This document shows positions 9,104 to 17,726 of a stretch of 64,000 nucleotides of DNA, piece after piece. The DNA comes from Marinoscillum furvescens DSM 4134. GTDB taxonomy: Bacteria; Bacteroidota; Bacteroidia; Cytophagales; Cyclobacteriaceae. The notes beneath the pieces are model-generated. The model ran no database searches. It had not been told where the DNA came from and saw nothing but the letters and a program-made list of their open reading frames with translations. Numbering within the stretch: position 1 is the first letter of the stretch; every line of letters begins with the position of its first letter. The position numbers were made by a program, and so were the translations under genes. The stretch is taken from assembly GCF_003386095.1 (NCBI RefSeq), contig NZ_QREG01000010.1, forward strand, positions 1 to 64,000, in the 5' to 3' direction.

Positions 9104-9973
9104 ATGAAACGACTATCAATAGTTACACTGGTAATTTTCATGTTCTTCTCAGGGGGTGGGTATGCGCAAAAGGTCGGCAAATCAATCCAGCTTTTGGATC
9201 GTAAACTCCGGAAATTTGAAACATGGATGTGTGTTCCTCATGCTTCGGTGTCAGGACTACCTGAGGGTACATATCAATCTGAAAACGTTCATGATGGGGA
9301 GCCCATGGGGCTTAACAATGATGTGAAGGATGTTTTTTCTGTCATAAGAGAAGATGGGGAGCTAGTGCTGAAAGTGTCGGGAGAGATATATGGTGGCCTT
9401 ACGACCAAGGCAGAGTATGCCAACTATCATCTGAGCATGTGGCAAAAATGGGGTGACAAGAAGTGGCCACCGCGTGAAAACGCACTGCGCGATAGTGGGA
9501 TTCTCTACCACTGCTATGGACCTCACGCTGCATTTTGGGAAGTATGGAAATATTGCCTTGAATTTCAGGTGCAAGAAACTGATTTAGCAGATTTTATTGG
9601 TTTGGGGAGCGAAGCAGATGTTAAGGGAATAGTGAAAGAGGAAAATGGAAAAAACAGAAAGTGGTATGACCCTACTGCTGATTCATACCTCAAGCCAGGT
9701 GGGCTTATTCAAGCATCAAAGGAGTTAGATGCTCCGCACGGCGAATGGAATCACCTGGAACTATATGTAGTAGGGGATAGGGCCATTCATGTTGTAAATG
9801 GACAAATTGTAAATGTACTTGAAAATACCCGTAAGCCCGATGGTACTACGCTTAGATCAGGTCAAATACAAATTCAGTCCGAGGCAGCAGAGGTGTATTA
9901 CAAGGAGATTGTATTGACACCAATTAGTGAATTTCCAGTAGAAATCATTAGTCAAGTAAGGTTCGAAAATTGA
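9104..9973 (+). CDS. DUF1080 (3-keto-disaccharide hydrolase-like) secreted protein
   Basis: A 289-residue protein with a signal peptide ending near GGGYAQ. The body has the concanavalin-like fold of the DUF1080 family: a GILYHCYGPHAAFWEVWKYC stretch matches the family's conserved 'seen in a complex' strand, and HGEWNHLELYVVGDRAIHVV matches its C-terminal strands. Some DUF1080 members hydrolyse 3-keto-glycosides, while others may only bind carbohydrate. It lies between the TIM-barrel/SMP-30 fusion and GH78 in one operon. A second DUF1080 gene lies at 25794 but is only distantly similar. Family call good, activity unknown. Confidence 0.75.
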   Translation: MKRLSIVTLVIFMFFSGGGYAQKVGKSIQLLDRKLRKFETWMCVPHASVSGLPEGTYQSENVHDGEPMGLNNDVKDVFSVIREDGELVLKVSGEIYGGLTTKAEYANYHLSMWQKWGDKKWPPRENALRDSGILYHCYGPHAAFWEVWKYCLEFQVQETDLADFIGLGSEADVKGIVKEENGKNRKWYDPTADSYLKPGGLIQASKELDAPHGEWNHLELYVVGDRAIHVVNGQIVNVLENTRKPDGTTLRSGQIQIQSEAAEVYYKEIVLTPISEFPVEIISQVRFEN

Positions 9974-10037
9974 AGCACGATTGGTTCGAGAGGGCTTTTG
10001 GTGTTCTAGTTTATTAAAATTTAAAGTGATTACAAAT

Positions 10038-12830
10038 ATGGGGTTTTCAATTGTTCAGAGAGATACGACAAAGCGATCCGTTTTCTTCATTTATCTGGTA
10101 ATATTTTCATTTCTGAGTGTGGCAAACACTACGGAAAATCCATTAACTGCCTACGACCTCAAGGTTGAATATTTAGAAAATCCTTCTGCGATTGATGTGG
10201 AGCACCCCAGATTTAGCTGGAAAGTTAGGGGAGAAGGAAGAAATAGGGTTCAGTCTGCATATCAGATCGTTGTTGCTACTACCCGGGAGAAACTGGCTGC
10301 TGGAGACTGGGATGTATGGGATACAGGTAAGGCTGTGACCAACCAGACAAACCAAATCGAGTATAACGGAGCTTTGCTGGAATCCAAAGCTGAATATCAC
10401 TGGAAAGTTCGGGTTTGGGATGAAGGTGATATTCGATCAGAGTGGAGTGTTCCCGCAAAGTGGTCTATGGGAGTACTACACTTCTCAGACTGGGAAGGTT
10501 TGTTCATCGGTTTAGATGTAGGTCAATTTGAAGGTAACAAATATGATAGTCTATACCTACCACCTGCACGCTATTTGCGCAAGTCCTTTTCGGTGGATAA
10601 GAAAGTAAAAAGAGCAACAGCCTACACTACGGCTTTGGGGGTTTATGAATTTCGGTTAAATGGGGCTAAAGTTGGAGATTATTACCTCTTACCTGGATGG
10701 ACCGATTATAACAAGAGAGTTTATTATCAGTCGTTTGATGTTACCGATATGATTACCACAGGCGAAAATGTTGTCGGCGCAGTGGTGGCTGATGGCTGGT
10801 ACAGTGGGTATATAGGCTATGCCCTCCTGGTAAGGCTTGATAAGGTTCGTGGTTTTTACGGGGAAAACCCATCTTTTATGGGGCAAATAGTTATCGAATA
10901 TGAAGACGGTAGCGAGGAAGTAATAGCATCAAACAAATCATGGAAGGCAAGTCAGGGGGGCATTCGGGAAGCGGATATTCTGATGGGGGAGACCTATGAT
11001 GCCACTCAGCAAAATGAAGGGTGGGATGCCCCCGGGTTTGAGGATAGCCTATGGATGAGTCCTAAAGTCTACACGTATCCAAATGGCAGACTGCAGGCCT
11101 ATCCAGGCGAACTAATCGAGGAGCGAGAACGGCTGACCCCTCTTTCGGTCAAAGAGCCTAAACCCGGCACCTATGTTTTTGATTTGGGTAAGAACATTGC
11201 AGGGATCGCAGAACTTAAAGTAAGGGGGCAGAAAGGTACGAAAGTGAAAATTAAGTATGGTGAAATCCTCAATTCAGACGGTACCGTCCTTACGGAAAAT
11301 CTAAGAATGGCGCGAGCTACAGATACCTATATTCTCAGCGGTCAGGGGGAGGAATTGTGGCAGCCGAAGTTTACTTATCATGGGTTTCAATATGTGCAGG
11401 TAACAGGATACCCCGGTGAGCCAGACGCGGATGCCATCACTGGAATTGCCTTGAGTTCTATAGCCACGGACGCTAGTACTTTCAAGAGCTCCAATGGGAT
11501 GAACAACCAGCTTTATAGTAATATCCTCACTACACAAAGCGCGAATTTCTTTGAAGTACCAACCGACTGTCCACAGCGGGACGAGCGTCTCGGCTGGACT
11601 GGGGATGCACAGACCTATTGTCGCTCTGCAAGTTACAACGCTGATGTTTCGGCTTTTTTCACCAAATTTCTTGTGGATTTGGATGATGCACAGCGTTGGT
11701 ATGGGGCGTATCCGAATTTCGCTCCATTTCCATATTCCAGGCCTGATCAATATGCTCCGGCCTGGATGGATGCCGGTGTGATTATCCCCTGGAATATGTA
11801 CAAGGTTTACGGGGATACCCGAATCGTGGAACGGATGTATCCAGGCATGAAAAAATTCATGGATTTTCAGGCAGATGCCAGTACGGATTATTTGCGGCCA
11901 GGAGGAGGTAATAACTGGGGCGACTGGCTGGCAGTGGATGAGCAGACCAGTCATGATTTCATAGGCAGCTCTTATTATGGATATGATGCTAAGCTCATGG
12001 CAGAAATGGCCGAAGCTATTGGTGAAAATGAGGATGCGGTTTCTTATATGAATTTGTTTAATAACATCAAAAAAGCATTTGCTAAAAAGTATATTCTTGA
12101 AAATGGATACACAACAGAAGACACGCAGACGTCTTATGCGCTGGCACTGTACTTCGGGCTATATCCGCATGACCTGGCACAAAAAGGAGCCGACCGACTG
12201 GCCGAAAAAGTCATAAATAATGGGAATAAGTTTTCAACAGGGTTTTTAGGGACAAAGCATGTGATGCTCGCTTTGGCACAATATGGATATGCTGATTTAT
12301 GTTTTAAACTGTTTCAGCAGACTGAGTACCCAAGCTGGGGGTATTCAGTGGTAAACGGCAGTACTTCTATATGGGAGCGATGGAACAGCTACACCAAAAA
12401 CCCTGATGAAAATTCATCACTCAATGCTGCCATGAACTCATTCAGCCACTATGCCTTTGGTTCCGTTGCGGAGTGGATGTTTATCCATGGCCTGGGGATT
12501 GATACAAATGATGAGGGATTTAGGAATATCATCATCAAACCAGCCATCAGTAAGGAAATGGGGAGCATGGTAGGCAGTTACGAGAGCATCAATGGACTTA
12601 TTGAATCAGGTTGGGAGATGAAAGGCAACAGACTTACCCTCAATGTTACCGTTCCTGCCAACACCAGGGCAGAAGTGTACATCCCCACATCCAAAATTGC
12701 GTCAATTAAGGAAGGTAAGACCAAACTCAATAAGCACGAAGGCCTTAAGATTTTGGAAGTGATTGAAGATGAGGCCGTGGTTGAAATAGGTTCGGGTAAG
12801 TATTCTTTTTCATGCACTTGGAAACAATAG
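10038..12830 (+). CDS. Alpha-L-rhamnosidase, GH78
   Basis: A 930-residue secreted alpha-L-rhamnosidase and paralogue of the gene at 4317. After a signal peptide (SVFFIYLVIFSFLSVANT) come the Ig-like, N-terminal beta-sandwich, rhamnosidase, (alpha/alpha)6 barrel and C-terminal beta domains of GH78. The general-acid motif DCPQRDERLGWTGD (Glu near residue 516) and base motif STSIWERWNSY are intact. Unlike the copy at 4317 it lacks a clear lipobox. The frame opens at a TTG at 9981, but the ATG at 10038 is closer to the signal peptide and is chosen. It is the last gene of the 7422 operon, 64 bp after the DUF1080 gene, and is followed by a terminator. Two GH78 copies plus a GH106 suggest several rhamnose linkages in the substrate. 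Confidence 0.92.
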   Translation: MGFSIVQRDTTKRSVFFIYLVIFSFLSVANTTENPLTAYDLKVEYLENPSAIDVEHPRFSWKVRGEGRNRVQSAYQIVVATTREKLAAGDWDVWDTGKAVTNQTNQIEYNGALLESKAEYHWKVRVWDEGDIRSEWSVPAKWSMGVLHFSDWEGLFIGLDVGQFEGNKYDSLYLPPARYLRKSFSVDKKVKRATAYTTALGVYEFRLNGAKVGDYYLLPGWTDYNKRVYYQSFDVTDMITTGENVVGAVVADGWYSGYIGYALLVRLDKVRGFYGENPSFMGQIVIEYEDGSEEVIASNKSWKASQGGIREADILMGETYDATQQNEGWDAPGFEDSLWMSPKVYTYPNGRLQAYPGELIEERERLTPLSVKEPKPGTYVFDLGKNIAGIAELKVRGQKGTKVKIKYGEILNSDGTVLTENLRMARATDTYILSGQGEELWQPKFTYHGFQYVQVTGYPGEPDADAITGIALSSIATDASTFKSSNGMNNQLYSNILTTQSANFFEVPTDCPQRDERLGWTGDAQTYCRSASYNADVSAFFTKFLVDLDDAQRWYGAYPNFAPFPYSRPDQYAPAWMDAGVIIPWNMYKVYGDTRIVERMYPGMKKFMDFQADASTDYLRPGGGNNWGDWLAVDEQTSHDFIGSSYYGYDAKLMAEMAEAIGENEDAVSYMNLFNNIKKAFAKKYILENGYTTEDTQTSYALALYFGLYPHDLAQKGADRLAEKVINNGNKFSTGFLGTKHVMLALAQYGYADLCFKLFQQTEYPSWGYSVVNGSTSIWERWNSYTKNPDENSSLNAAMNSFSHYAFGSVAEWMFIHGLGIDTNDEGFRNIIIKPAISKEMGSMVGSYESINGLIESGWEMKGNRLTLNVTVPANTRAEVYIPTSKIASIKEGKTKLNKHEGLKILEVIEDEAVVEIGSGKYSFSCTWKQ

Positions 12831-12919
12831 CGTCGAAGTATTTTTAGTATTGTTCATGGCTTTAAATTTTAGCACTGATTTGAAAGAATGGATTATTGAA
12901 AGTCAGTCTTAGTGAGAAT

Positions 12920-12957
12920 AAAGCCCGAACTATGACTAAAGTCGACCTTCGGGTTTT
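12920..12957 (+). terminator. Terminator hairpin with GACTAAAGTC core, copy 1
   Basis: AAAGCCCGAA (12920-12929) pairs with TTCGGGTTTT (12948-12957), with one G-T pair. An inner GACT-AA-AGTC hairpin sits at 12934-12943 in the loop. It follows the GH78 stop by 90 bp and ends in TTTTATT, fitting a plus-strand terminator. Confidence 0.75.
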
Positions 12958-13252
12958 ATTTGAATATATGAAGAGTAAACAATGACCTGAGTGTACCCAC
13001 CCCGTACCAGAATGGCTCTCAATAACTATGCTCTTTTGCTATGTTTGTGTATGACTACTATCTACTCAGTGCGGCAGCAGCACCCTGATCGATAGATGAA
13101 AAAACAAAAGTGTTTTACTCAATCCAGTTATTATTTCGTCCACTAGGCTTATGATGAAAAACAATTGTGATTAAACTTGGGCTTGCAGGACAATCAAGGA
13201 GTCTATTCAATCCTGTTGCCGGTTTCCATAATATAATCGTGCATCCTAAAAC
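12958..13252. other. Convergent intergenic spacer with an orphan copy of the upstream element
   Basis: No gene is supported in this 295-bp stretch between two related terminators. At 12998-13012 the minus-strand sequence TTCTGGTACGGGGTG contains the core GGTACGGG plus TG of the recurrent upstream element, with no gene in the right place downstream. The spacer may be a relic of a lost gene. Confidence 0.4.
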
Positions 13253-13292
13253 AAAAACCCCGAAAGCGACTAAAGTCACTTTCGGGGTTTTT
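13253..13292 (-). terminator. Terminator hairpin with GACTAAAGTC core, copy 2
   Basis: A perfect 14-bp stem (AAAAACCCCGAAAG at 13253-13266, complement at 13279-13292) encloses the same GACTAAAGTC inner hairpin (13268-13277) as the copy at 12920. It lies 29 bp past the stop of the minus-strand G8 gene and is A/T flanked on both sides, so it is probably bidirectional. Confidence 0.85.
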
Positions 13293-13321
13293 CTATGTGA
13301 TTATATGCCGAAGGTTATTTC

Positions 13322-16300
13322 CTAGTTCTTGATAAACCTCTCTACATGCGTTTTGTTATTATGAACTAATTTGAGCAAATAGGTACCCGTTTTTAATGAC
13401 TTGATATTGATTGTTTTCGAGTCATTAAGTATTTGGGAATGAACCATTTTGCCACTCAGGTCAAAAATATTGACCTCTGCATTTTTCATCTCATCATTCG
13501 CAAAGGCAACATTAAGGAAGTCTTTTGCTGGATTCGGGAAAAGTATGAACTGTTCGTTGAGTATGACTTCATCTTCAGAATTAGCATTTGCTGTTCTGCT
13601 GCCCGAGCAGGCATCTTCCACAAAATCCTGAGCCCTTACGTAATCGATCCATGTATGATAAGAACCAGACGCATCTACCGGAAGGTCGATTCTCAGCTTG
13701 GTGATGGTCTCATTCTGCCATTCTGAATGGCTTCCAACATCAAAAGTGAAATCCTGTAAGCTGCCAGTAACCGTTCCCGATGTTATTGATTTGTTTGCGG
13801 AGAAATTTGGGCTGCTGGCAGTGGCCCAGAACAGTTGAAACTGACCGCCGGTTACCTGGGTTTTTCCTCTAATCACAATGGATGAAACCTCATCAGCATC
13901 GAAGTTCAGGCTATCTTTCACTATGTAAGGATCGTTGAGATTGTCCACTCTCATCAGGTACTCGCCTGCTACAGTAAAGGCATAGGCACTGATGTGGTGT
14001 GTGTCCAAAAATCCCTGGTTGGAACTGGTGAAATCATAGCTAAAATCCCCAGCATCACTGTCTGACATACAAACACTAGATTCCTCGGTCTGAGTAAGTC
14101 CGTCTCCATCAACATCCGCATCTGAGTTAGCTATTGTAATATTTATCGTTGCAGATTCTGTGAAGGCTCCATCATTATCCGTTGCTTTGGCTTTGAGGTT
14201 GTAGCTTCCCTGGCTCGCAAAACTGGTAGTAATCGAATAAGGGCTCTCTGTATCCGTAGAAATTAAGTTGCCATTTGAGTAAAAGTCAACTTTGGTAATC
14301 CACCCGTCACTATCGTCAGAATTGGCCGTAATGGTCACATTTTGACCAACTGTAAAAGTTGCTCCATTGCCAGGTGAAGTGACACTTACCGACGGTGATT
14401 GGTTAGGACAAGGACCGTCTGAGGCATTGGGGCCATGAATGTAATCAATGTAGGTATGTACATTGGATGAGGCATCTGGGGGAAAATCCAGTCTTATTTT
14501 CGTGATGGTTTCCCCCGTCCAGCTAGAGAAACTGCTCATGTCAAATGTCAGTTCCTCATACACATTGGTCTGTGCCGGGGCTACTGTCACTGATCTTGCA
14601 GCCGAAAAACCCGTTTGGGTAGTTGTAGCCCAATAAACCGTAAAAGCCCCTGCTGCTTGAGATTTTGCCCGAATGTTTAGCTCAGTCACCTGGCTTCCAC
14701 TGAAGTAAAGCCCATCCCTTACGATGTATGGATCATTTGCATTGTCCGCTCTGAGTAGCCAGTCTGTACCACTATTTACATTATGTGCAGCGATTTGATT
14801 CATGGTAAAAGATTCTGTACTTCCATTGAAACCAAAATTTAGATCAGAAGCATTATTGACAAGCCCACAATTTTCCTGTTCGAAAACATCAGACCTGCTA
14901 TCTCCATCAGTATCCAGAGCTGTGACACCTTCCAGTTCACTCGAAGTGCATGATAGACCAGGGTTTGTGTAGGTGCCATTGTTATCCCAGTTGAAGAATA
15001 TGTTTACTCGGGTGTCTCCTCCATCGGCTACCAATTTCAAAAAGACATCACCACTGGAGGGGTTTATGTAGTATGCATTATCGGAAGCGTCCCTTACTCC
15101 CTGTTCAGTGCTTGGGTTTAATATGGTGAACTGATGTCCATTTACCCTGAAATTGCCCAGTTTTCCAAGCCCTTTAAACCTCACGAGTGTTTCATCGTCA
15201 ACATCTCCTCTGTACCATATCAATTGCACTTTTTTGGTGTCAGGGGCTTTACTGAATCTGTAGGTGTATTCAAAATCTTCATTTACTATCAGTGGAAACT
15301 TCGTGGTGCCGCTGGTCGCAGCTGCTGGTTCAAAGAAGCAAACATCAGAAGTGCCTGATTTGCTTCTGGTAACAGACATGTCCACGTCATTACCTATGGC
15401 ATGTAGCCAAAGCCCTGCAAAGTAATAATCAGATCGGGCAGCATTTCTCCACGAAGGATGCCTGTACTCATGGCCATCGGTTAAGAATGGAATATCCCTG
15501 ATGATGGTGGTGTGGGCTTTACCAGTCAGACCACCGTCATAATCTTTGAAAAATTGCCCGACTTTTCGTGCTTCAGCATTGCTGGGCAAGGGTACATACC
15601 TGAAATTGAATGGTTCATAAAAACCTTTGGTTGTTCCTGTGAAAGAAGGGTTAAAGTTTTCTGTGGCTCCTCCACCTACATTTTGTCGCACCATGTAAGT
15701 GTAAGAGCGGTTCCATGCTTCGAAGTGGCAGTCGATATGCTGGCCTGGGCCATCATAGAAACGAAAGAACTCACGATCCCCTGTAAATACGCCTAAATCA
15801 GAGTCACCGACAAAGAGCGAGTTCTGGATTTTTAGGTCTGCAGCCAGCATGGTTGTGATCTGATTATCGCTAAAGACACAGTTTCTATAGACAACTTTGG
15901 AAGGATCACCACCATTGCCTAGTCCACAATAAAGAGCTGTTTCATTGCCGTAAAACAAGCCATCATCAAAGTATTGATCCGTATTAATATTCCAACCAAA
16001 GTTTTTCTTGATCGAGTGATCTGGATTAAGTTGATCAAAAACATCCCACCCATTCATGCAGGTGTGCGCTACAAATCCTTCAAATTTTCCCAATGGTTCT
16101 GTTGTTGGGTTTATCCCATCAAAGTGACTGATACTTCCACTTGGCCCCATGGGGCTGGTAGGTAGTGCTATCCAAAAGCCCGTTCCTTCTGTTCCCGCTG
16201 CTACATTATTTTCAAAGTAGTTGTTCGGATTGGTGATCCAAAAGGAAGCCGGAGTTCGGTTTTGTGCTTGATTTAACTCATTGTCTGAATCTGTAAGTTC

Positions 16301-17446
16301 ATCTCCGGCATTCGGTCTTCGTGTAACAAAAACAACGTTGTTCTTTATTGTATTGAAACGTTCTCCTCCATCTTCCAAAAATATGCCATGTCCAATGTGG
16401 TCATAAGCAAAAATACCATCTACTGTCACAGAGTCCGTGCCGTGAATGGTTACTGCTCTATTGAATGACCTATGCACGCTACTGTTTTTGAAGTAACTTC
16501 CATAAGCCATATCCTCATTCAAATGCCAGTGGAAAGGATACCGACCCAATTCCCCTTTTTGTCCCATTTTGTAAAGTTCTACATGCTCCACGTGTGCCAT
16601 AGAGCCGGGCATCAGCATGATATGACCACCAAAACCATCGGCTTCATTTGTGCCGCTCATATCTCCCTGGATTTTTATGTAGTGAGAAAGCAGTCCTACT
16701 TCCCCTTCAATAGCTACGTCCCAGGTTTTACTATCTGAAGCCCTGGAATAGGTCTTGGATTCTCCCAGGTGCTTATACTGTAGTGGACTCTGCAGCGTAA
16801 GGGTTTTGCTATCTCCACTGATGCTGGTGATTTCCACCTCATCCACGTGCTCCCATTCATCGCCTCCTGCACTGGCCAGGTCAGTGGAGGTCAGTGCTAT
16901 GATATCTCCCACTTCCCAGTCTACGGCTTCCTTTAGGGTGATCTGTGTTGCTCCTGCATTAGCCGTAGCGCCAAGGTTTGTCCAGCTTTTTCTGACCTTT
17001 CCATGCAGCTCCAGGTCGCCTCCTGACTTAACCATGATTCCCTTGTAGGATCCTCCAGGAGAGGTTGTTTTATTGCCTGTCAATGTTATGACACATCTGT
17101 CAGTGGCGTGATAGGGTTGAGCTTCCGTTCCGATTTCCATTAACCCTCCATTTTCCACCACAATGCCATGAGCTCTTAAATCAATCCAGGCACCTCCTGG
17201 TTGCCAATTGACCCCTTTCAATGTACCATGCACTGTGATGGTCTTCGCTCGACAAATTCCGGCCATGGTTAGGGTCATGCCTGAAGGGACAATGACATCA
17301 TCATTTTCTGTGGGCAGACTCCCGCCGGGCCAGGTGGAAGTCTGGTACCATAGGCCAGAGCTGGAAATGGTAATTGTAGCAGCTTTTAATGCTGCCGGTA
17401 GCGTGAGTATTACCAGTAGTAACACTAGTTGTAAGGTTCTAAACAT
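13322..17446 (-). CDS. G8-domain / parallel beta-helix secreted protein (CEMIP/TMEM2-like), T9SS cargo
   Basis: A 1374-residue paralogue of the protein at 374. Signal peptide (MFRTLQLVLLLVILTLPAAL), then a G8 domain at about residues 25-140 (SGLWYQTSTWPGGSLPTEND). The beta-helix core at about 150-590 carries RYPFHWHLNED, NRAVTIHGTD, DHIGHGIFLEDGGE and WITNPNNYFENNVAAG, the CEMIP/TMEM2-like signature. Then come a CBM-like jelly roll (about 890-1035), a bacterial Ig domain (about 1040-1135), a second jelly roll (about 1150-1285) and a T9SS type A sorting domain (FPNPAKDFLNVAF). It differs from the 374 copy mainly by the extra jelly roll. Endo-acting depolymerase is the inferred role. Own promoter region upstream and terminator downstream suggest it is monocistronic. 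Confidence 0.85.
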   Translation of the reverse strand: MFRTLQLVLLLVILTLPAALKAATITISSSGLWYQTSTWPGGSLPTENDDVIVPSGMTLTMAGICRAKTITVHGTLKGVNWQPGGAWIDLRAHGIVVENGGLMEIGTEAQPYHATDRCVITLTGNKTTSPGGSYKGIMVKSGGDLELHGKVRKSWTNLGATANAGATQITLKEAVDWEVGDIIALTSTDLASAGGDEWEHVDEVEITSISGDSKTLTLQSPLQYKHLGESKTYSRASDSKTWDVAIEGEVGLLSHYIKIQGDMSGTNEADGFGGHIMLMPGSMAHVEHVELYKMGQKGELGRYPFHWHLNEDMAYGSYFKNSSVHRSFNRAVTIHGTDSVTVDGIFAYDHIGHGIFLEDGGERFNTIKNNVVFVTRRPNAGDELTDSDNELNQAQNRTPASFWITNPNNYFENNVAAGTEGTGFWIALPTSPMGPSGSISHFDGINPTTEPLGKFEGFVAHTCMNGWDVFDQLNPDHSIKKNFGWNINTDQYFDDGLFYGNETALYCGLGNGGDPSKVVYRNCVFSDNQITTMLAADLKIQNSLFVGDSDLGVFTGDREFFRFYDGPGQHIDCHFEAWNRSYTYMVRQNVGGGATENFNPSFTGTTKGFYEPFNFRYVPLPSNAEARKVGQFFKDYDGGLTGKAHTTIIRDIPFLTDGHEYRHPSWRNAARSDYYFAGLWLHAIGNDVDMSVTRSKSGTSDVCFFEPAAATSGTTKFPLIVNEDFEYTYRFSKAPDTKKVQLIWYRGDVDDETLVRFKGLGKLGNFRVNGHQFTILNPSTEQGVRDASDNAYYINPSSGDVFLKLVADGGDTRVNIFFNWDNNGTYTNPGLSCTSSELEGVTALDTDGDSRSDVFEQENCGLVNNASDLNFGFNGSTESFTMNQIAAHNVNSGTDWLLRADNANDPYIVRDGLYFSGSQVTELNIRAKSQAAGAFTVYWATTTQTGFSAARSVTVAPAQTNVYEELTFDMSSFSSWTGETITKIRLDFPPDASSNVHTYIDYIHGPNASDGPCPNQSPSVSVTSPGNGATFTVGQNVTITANSDDSDGWITKVDFYSNGNLISTDTESPYSITTSFASQGSYNLKAKATDNDGAFTESATINITIANSDADVDGDGLTQTEESSVCMSDSDAGDFSYDFTSSNQGFLDTHHISAYAFTVAGEYLMRVDNLNDPYIVKDSLNFDADEVSSIVIRGKTQVTGGQFQLFWATASSPNFSANKSITSGTVTGSLQDFTFDVGSHSEWQNETITKLRIDLPVDASGSYHTWIDYVRAQDFVEDACSGSRTANANSEDEVILNEQFILFPNPAKDFLNVAFANDEMKNAEVNIFDLSGKMVHSQILNDSKTINIKSLKTGTYLLKLVHNNKTHVERFIKN

Positions 17447-17498
17447 ATTGATAGTGTTTTAGTTAGCCTGCAATGAAACTTATAAAATGATAAATTCT

Positions 17499-17513
17499 CA
17501 TCCCGTACCCACC
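17499..17513 (-). promoter_or_regulatory. Copy of recurrent upstream element
   Basis: Gene-sense GGTGGGTACGGGATG, 14 of 15 to consensus, 53 bp before the ATG of the second G8 gene. The divergent spacer 17447-17726 holds this copy and the one at 17662. Confidence 0.6.
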
Positions 17514-17661
17514 CGTTGATTGTGTTTTTATCAAATTTTCAGTTTTATAAGTTTTTGATTGATTATTTATAAAATCGTCATGCCAAGTGCATGTCTTTGA
17601 GGAGTCGCCAATTTGGAATGGGCAGTTGAGTGTAATAGCCTGATGGTTTATTTGGTACACC

Positions 17662-17676
17662 TGTATGTGCAGGAAG
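17662..17676 (+). promoter_or_regulatory. Copy of recurrent upstream element
   Basis: Plus-strand TGTATGTGCAGGAAG, 11 of 15 to consensus, about 50 bp before the GH105 ATG at 17727. Confidence 0.42.
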
Positions 17677-17726
17677 GCTGAACTCATGGTTTTGGCTAGA
17701 ATTGTGTCCAAATAAATAATTACTAG

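Noticed and set aside
9981-10037. N-terminal extension of the second GH78 from a TTG
   Set aside because: The ATG at 10038 is closer to the signal peptide and gives a normal export signal. The same reasoning rejected TTG or GTG extensions at 7184, 33479 and 47357.
11301-11954. 217-codon frame antisense to the GH78 gene
   Set aside because: Lies wholly inside a well-supported GH78 coding region and has no family features; a shadow frame.
17463-17711. 82-codon frame in the divergent spacer
   Set aside because: Covers both copies of the regulatory element and has no known features; more likely promoter DNA.
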